The notes under the pieces: model-generated
What the model was told of the DNA's origin: nothing
Database searches by the model: none
What the model saw: the letters and a program-made list of their open reading frames with translations, nothing else
In this document: piece after piece, positions 55,001 through 61,000 of the stretch
Layout: each line of letters begins with the position of its first letter
Numbering within the stretch: the first letter of the stretch is position 1
From: Sphingopyxis sp. MSC1_008
GTDB taxonomy: Bacteria; Pseudomonadota; Alphaproteobacteria; Sphingomonadales; Sphingomonadaceae
Length of the DNA stretch: 64,000 nucleotides
Assembly (NCBI RefSeq): GCF_023197165.1
Contig: NZ_JALPRD010000012.1
Location: forward strand, 1-64,000
Direction: 5' to 3'
Made by a program: the position numbers and the translations under genes

Positions 55001-58000
55001 ATTATGTCGGGGTCACGACGATCACCCAGAATCCGGGCGCCGGATCGAGTACGCTTTCGGTGGGCACGTTGTCCGACGGCGGTGTGGCGAGCGGGATCGG
55101 CGCGGCGAGCAGCGATTCGGCCAATCTGGTGATCAGCAACAGCGCCCGGCTGCAGTATACCGGCGGGACCGTCGCGATCGATCGCGGCTTTACCCTGGCG
55201 GGTGGTCAGGGAGGCATCGACGTCGCGAGTGCGGCCACAACGCTAACCATCAGCGGCGTCGCCGCGGGCGCGGGATCGCTTTTCAAGGATGGCGCGGGGA
55301 CGCTCATCCTTAGCGGTGCCAACACCTACACTGGCGATACGACGGTCAATGGCGGTATTCTGCGTGCGGGTTCGGCGCAGGCTTTCGGCCCCACGGGCCG
55401 CATGACCGTCAACAGCGGCGCAACGCTGGAACTTGGTGGTTTCAACGCCAGCTTCTTGTCCGTCGTCGGCGACGGCCTGATCGACCTTGGCGGACGCACC
55501 CTGACGACGAGCGGCGCGGGCGGCGTCTTCACGGGCCGCATTACCGGCACCGGCGGCTATACGCGAATCGGCGGCTTTACGCAGACGTTGAGCGGCTGCA
55601 ATAACGATTATACCGGCGTCACGACGGTCGGCGGGACGCTCTCGATCGACTGCATCGCCAACGGCGGGCAAGCGAGCAGCATCGGGGCTTCGTCGGCAGC
55701 GTCGTCGAACCTTTCCTTCGCTGGCGGCACGCTCGTCTATACGGGGGCCAGCGCTTCGACCGATCGCGGCTTCGCGATGACGGGCAATGGCAACCTCCAC
55801 GTCTTTGACGCCGGGACAACGCTCGAATTTTCGGGAAACATCACCGGCGCCGGGCAGCTCAACAAAGATGGCGCAGGGACGCTGCTGCTGTCGGGGACGA
55901 ATAACACGACCGGAAACGTCCGCGTTATAAACGGTACGGTGCGGGCTGGGTCGACCACCGCCTTGCGGAGCGGTTGGGTGTCGCTCGACGACACCGCCGG
56001 TGTCTTGCTCGACCTCGACGGCTACGACAATACTGTCCTTTACCTGTTGGGCGGCGGCACGACGGGCGGCAATATCACCCTCGATACCGCGACGCTGACG
56101 ATCAGCAACGGCGGCGGCGCCGGGGTCATTTATGGCGGTGTAATCTCGGGCAGCGGCGGCTTGGTCAAGAACGGCAACGGCTATCAACAGCTATCGGGCT
56201 GTTCGAGCAGCTATGGCGGGACGACCGTCATCAACGGCGGCACGCTCGCGGTGGACTGCCTCGGCGATGGCGGCGCGAACAGTTCGATCGGCTCGTCGTC
56301 CACGGCGGCGAGCAATCTTGTGCTGAGCGGCGGTACGCTACGATATGTCGGCACCGGCGGAGCCACGAACCGGCAGTTCACGCTCGGCGCCTCGACCGCG
56401 AGCAAGCTCGACGCATCGGGCACGGGCGCGATCGAATTCACCCATGCCGGCCCGCTGACCTTCGCCAGCGCGAACACGGCGCAGACGCTGACGCTGGGCG
56501 GCACGAGCACGGCGAACAATATCCTTGCCGCGCAGATCACCAACAACGGCACCGGCGCCACCCGCCTGACCAAGACCGATGCCGGCACCTGGATTCTGAC
56601 CAATCCGGGCAGCACCTATACCGGGATCACGACGATCAGCGGCGGCGTCCTCGGCGTCGACAAGCTGGCCGACGGCGGAATGGCGAGCAGCATCGGCGCC
56701 TCGTCGGAGGCGGCGTCCAACCTCGTCATCGGTAACGGCTCGACGCTGCGCTACACCGGCAGCGGCGATACGACGAACCGCCTGTTCACCCTGTCGCAGG
56801 GCGTCACCTTCATCGAATCGTCGGGGACGGGCGCGATCGTCTTCACCGACACCAGGGCGGTCACGCTGGCGAACAACAACCAGGCGCGGACGATCGCGCT
56901 CGGCGGGACGAACACCGGCAACAACACGCTGGCGGGCTCGATCGGCAATGCCGGCACCGGCGTCACCACGCTCGCGAAGAACGACAGCGGCACCTGGGTG
57001 CTCACCGGCAACCACAGCTATACCGGCTCGACCAACGTCAACGGCGGCACGCTGTTCATCGGCGGCGGCGGCACGACGGGGTCGATCGCCAGCGCGATCG
57101 TCAACAATTTCGGCACGCTCGGCTTCAACCGCAGCGACGTGGTCGCCTATGGAGGGCAGATCGGCGGCACGGGAACGGTGCGCCAGGCGGGAATCGGCAC
57201 GACGATTCTGACCGGCACCAACCTCTATACCGGCGGCACGACGATCACCGCGGGCACGCTCCAGCTTGGAGGCGGCGGCACGACTGGCAGCATTGTCGGT
57301 AACGTCGCCAATGATGGTTTGCTGGTGTTCAATAGGTCGAACCTTTTCACCTTTGCCGGACTCATATCGGGCAGCGGCGGCGTACGGCAGACCGGTAGCG
57401 GCACCACCGTTCTTTCCGGCACCAACAGCTATGCCGGTGACACGTCGATCCTCAGCGGTACGCTACAGGTTTCAGCCGATGCCAACCTCGGCGCTGCGAC
57501 CGGCGGTCTTAACTTCTCCAGCGGCACGCTCCGAACGACCGCGTCCTTCGCGAGCGCGCGAAATACGAGCCTGTCGGGCGACGGCACCATCCTGACCGAC
57601 GCCGGGACGATTTTCTCGATTGATGGTGTGATTTCGGGCGCGGGCGCATTGACCAAGTCGGGCACGGGCATTTTGACGCTGAGCGGAAGCAACAGCTATG
57701 CCGGTGCGACGAACGTGAACGCCGGTACATTGCTGGTCAACGGCAACCAGTCGGCGGCGACGGGCCTTTTGACCGTCGCTTCGGGGGCGACGCTGGGTGG
57801 CAACGGGAGGATCGGCGGCAGCGTCAATGTGCTGAACGGCGGCATCCTTGCCCCGGGCAACAGCCCTGGCACGCTCAATATCGATGGCAATCTGGCGCTG
57901 GCGGGCGGTTCGGTCCTGAACTTCGAATTCGGGCAGGCGGATGTCGCGGGCGGTCCGCTCAACGATCTGATCAACGTCGGCGGCAATCTGACGCTCGACG

Positions 58001-61000
58001 GCACGATCAACGTCAATGTGTCGGCCGGCGGCAACTTCGGCGGCGGCCTCTATCGGGTGTTCAACTATGGCGGCGTGCTTGTCGACAACGGACTCACGCT
58101 GGGTTCGATGCCGGCCGGGAGCAATGTCACCGTCCAGACCTCGGTCGCGGGCCAGGTCAACCTGATCAATAGCGATGGTCTGTCCTTGAGCTTCTGGGAC
58201 GGCGCGGCCGGACCGAAGTTCGACAATGTCGTCAACGGCGGCAACGGCAGCTGGCATCTGGGCGGTGTGGACAATAATTGGACGGGGGCCGACGGCAGCA
58301 TCAATGCGGCCTATGCCGACGGCACCTTTGCGATTTTCGCGGGCGCGCCCGGTACGGTCACTGTCGACAACAGCGGCGGCGCGGTCACCGCGACGGGAAT
58401 GCAGTTCGCGACGGGCGGCTATCTGATCGATGGCGGACTGCTGACGCTGGCCGGTCCGGATTCGGTGGTGCGCGTGGGCGACGGCACCGCGGCGGGCGCG
58501 GGCTTCACCGCGACGATCGCCGCGAGCCTCGCCGGGGCGAGCCAGCTGGTCAAGACCGATTCGGGCACACTGGTCCTCAGCGGCGCCAACAGCTACACCG
58601 GCGGCACTGCGATCAACGGCGGCACCGTCCAGATCGCGAGCAATGCCAATCTGGGCAGCGCGGCCGGGGGCATCAGCTTCGACGGCGGCACGCTTAACAC
58701 GACGGCGACCTTCACCTCCAACCGCGCCATATCCGTTGCGGGTGCGGGCACGATCAACACGAACGGCGCTACGTTCTGGACGGCGACGGGCAATGTGACG
58801 GGCGCCGGATCGCTTACCAAGGCCGGTGCCGGCACGCTGATCCTGACGGGCGACGCAACGCATAGCGGTGGGACGACGATCACTCAGGGCACCTTGCAGA
58901 TTGGCGATACCGGTACGACTGGCTCAATCGCCGGCGATATCCTCAACGACGGCGCGCTCATCTTCAACCGCACCGCCAATTACAGCTTCGACGGCGTCAT
59001 CAGCGGTTCGGGTTCGGTCACGCAGAATCAGGGCGTTCTGAGCCTCACCGCGAACAGCAGCTATGGCGGTAGCACCGGGGTCAACTTCAGCCAGCTTCGC
59101 ATCACCGCCGGCAACACGGTCACGTCGGGAGGCGGATTGGGTATCAGCCAGGGCGGGCTGACGGTTTCGGGCGTCGGTTCGACGTTCGAAACCACGTCGA
59201 TAACCGCGCAGTCGGGAACCGCGGCCGCGACCATCGACGTCACGAATGGCGGGGTACTCAGAGCGACGGCGGGCGGGCTGACCCTTCGCAAGCCGAGTCC
59301 CGCCGGCAGCGCGACGGCAAATCTGAATGTCACCGGTGCTGGCTCGCTGGTCGATCTGGCCGGCGGTATCCTCGCGAGCAGCACCCAGGCCGCATCGGTA
59401 TCGAATATCACGATCAGCGGCGGCGGCACTGTGCGATCGGGCTTGCTGAACACGATCGGCAACCTCACCGGCAACACGACCGCGTCCACGATCACTGTCA
59501 CGGGCGCGGGGTCCAACTGGACAAGCACCGGTACATTGCTGCTGCGCAACGCACAGCTCTCGGTGCTGAACGGCGGCGCTGCGAGCTTCAGCTCGGCGCA
59601 GATCGGAACGATTGCGCAGGGCGCCAATGTACTGGTTTCTGGCACCGGATCGACCTTCACCACGACCGGCACCCTGACGGTGGGCTCGACCGGCGCTAAC
59701 GCCAGTGGCGTACTGACGATCGCCGACGGCGCGCAGGTCACCGCAGGAACCGGCCTCACGCTTGCCGAAGATGTGGGGACCAGCGGCTCCCTCAACATCG
59801 GCGGTGTCGAGGGCGGCGCGGCTGCTGCTGCGGGCTTCATCGACGGCGCGATCAGCTTCGGCGACGGCGACGGCGAGTTGAACTTCAATCATGTCGAGAC
59901 CGATTATCTCTTCGCCAACGGCATGTCGGGTGTGGGCAGGATCAACCATGCGGCGGGCACCACGCGCCTGACCGGCGACAGTTCGGCCTTCACCGGCCTG
60001 ACGTCGGTTGCGGGCGGCACGCTGCTTGTCGACGGCGCTCTCGGCGATGCGGGAAGCGTCGTCAACGTGGCGACGGGGGGCACGCTCGGCGGCACCGGCA
60101 TCATCGGTGGCAATGTCGCCATCGCCGGCGGCAACCTCAATCCCGGCAATATCGGCGGGATTCCGGGTACGCTGACCATCGCCGGCAATCTCAGCCTTGC
60201 ACCGGCCGCGACGCTCAACGTCAACTTCGGCCAGGCGAATGTCGTTGGCGGCGCGTACAACGACCTGATTGACGTGGGCGGCGACCTGATCCTCGGCGGA
60301 ACGCTCAATGTCACGGAAACCCCCGGGGGCAGTTTCGATCCGGGCGTCTATCGCGTCATCAGCTATGGCGGGACGCTGACCGACAACGGGCTGACGGTCG
60401 ATCCCGGCTATTTCGTTCAGACGTCGGTCGCGAACCAGGTCAATCTGGTGAACACCACGGGCCTGACCATGCGTTTCTGGGACGGCGTGGCGGGCGCGAA
60501 GAATGACAACGCGATCACGGGCGGCGACGGGCTGTGGCAGGCGAGCGGCGGCAACGACAATTGGACCGAATTTGACGGTTCCGCCAATGCGCCCTTCACC
60601 GACGCGGCGTTTGCGGTCTTCTCCGGCCTTCCCGGCACGGTGACCGTCGACGCGTCGCTCGGCGCCGTCACGGCTTCGGGCATGCAGTTCGCGAGCGACG
60701 GCTACGTCATCGACGGCGACCCCATCATCCTGACCGGGGTGCAATCGGTGATCCGCGTCGGCGACGGCACCACCGCCGGGGCGGGCTATACCGCGACGAT
60801 CGACAGCGCGATCGCCGGCGCCTCACAGTTGGTAAAGGGCGATCTCGGTACGTTGGTCCTGACCGGAGCCAACAGCTATGCCGGCGGCACGCGGATCAAT
60901 GCGGGCACGCTCAGTATCGCCTCCGATGCCAATCTTGGCGACGTAGCAGGGGCGCTGAGCTTCGACGGCGGTACGCTGCGCACCACCGCGAGCATCACCT

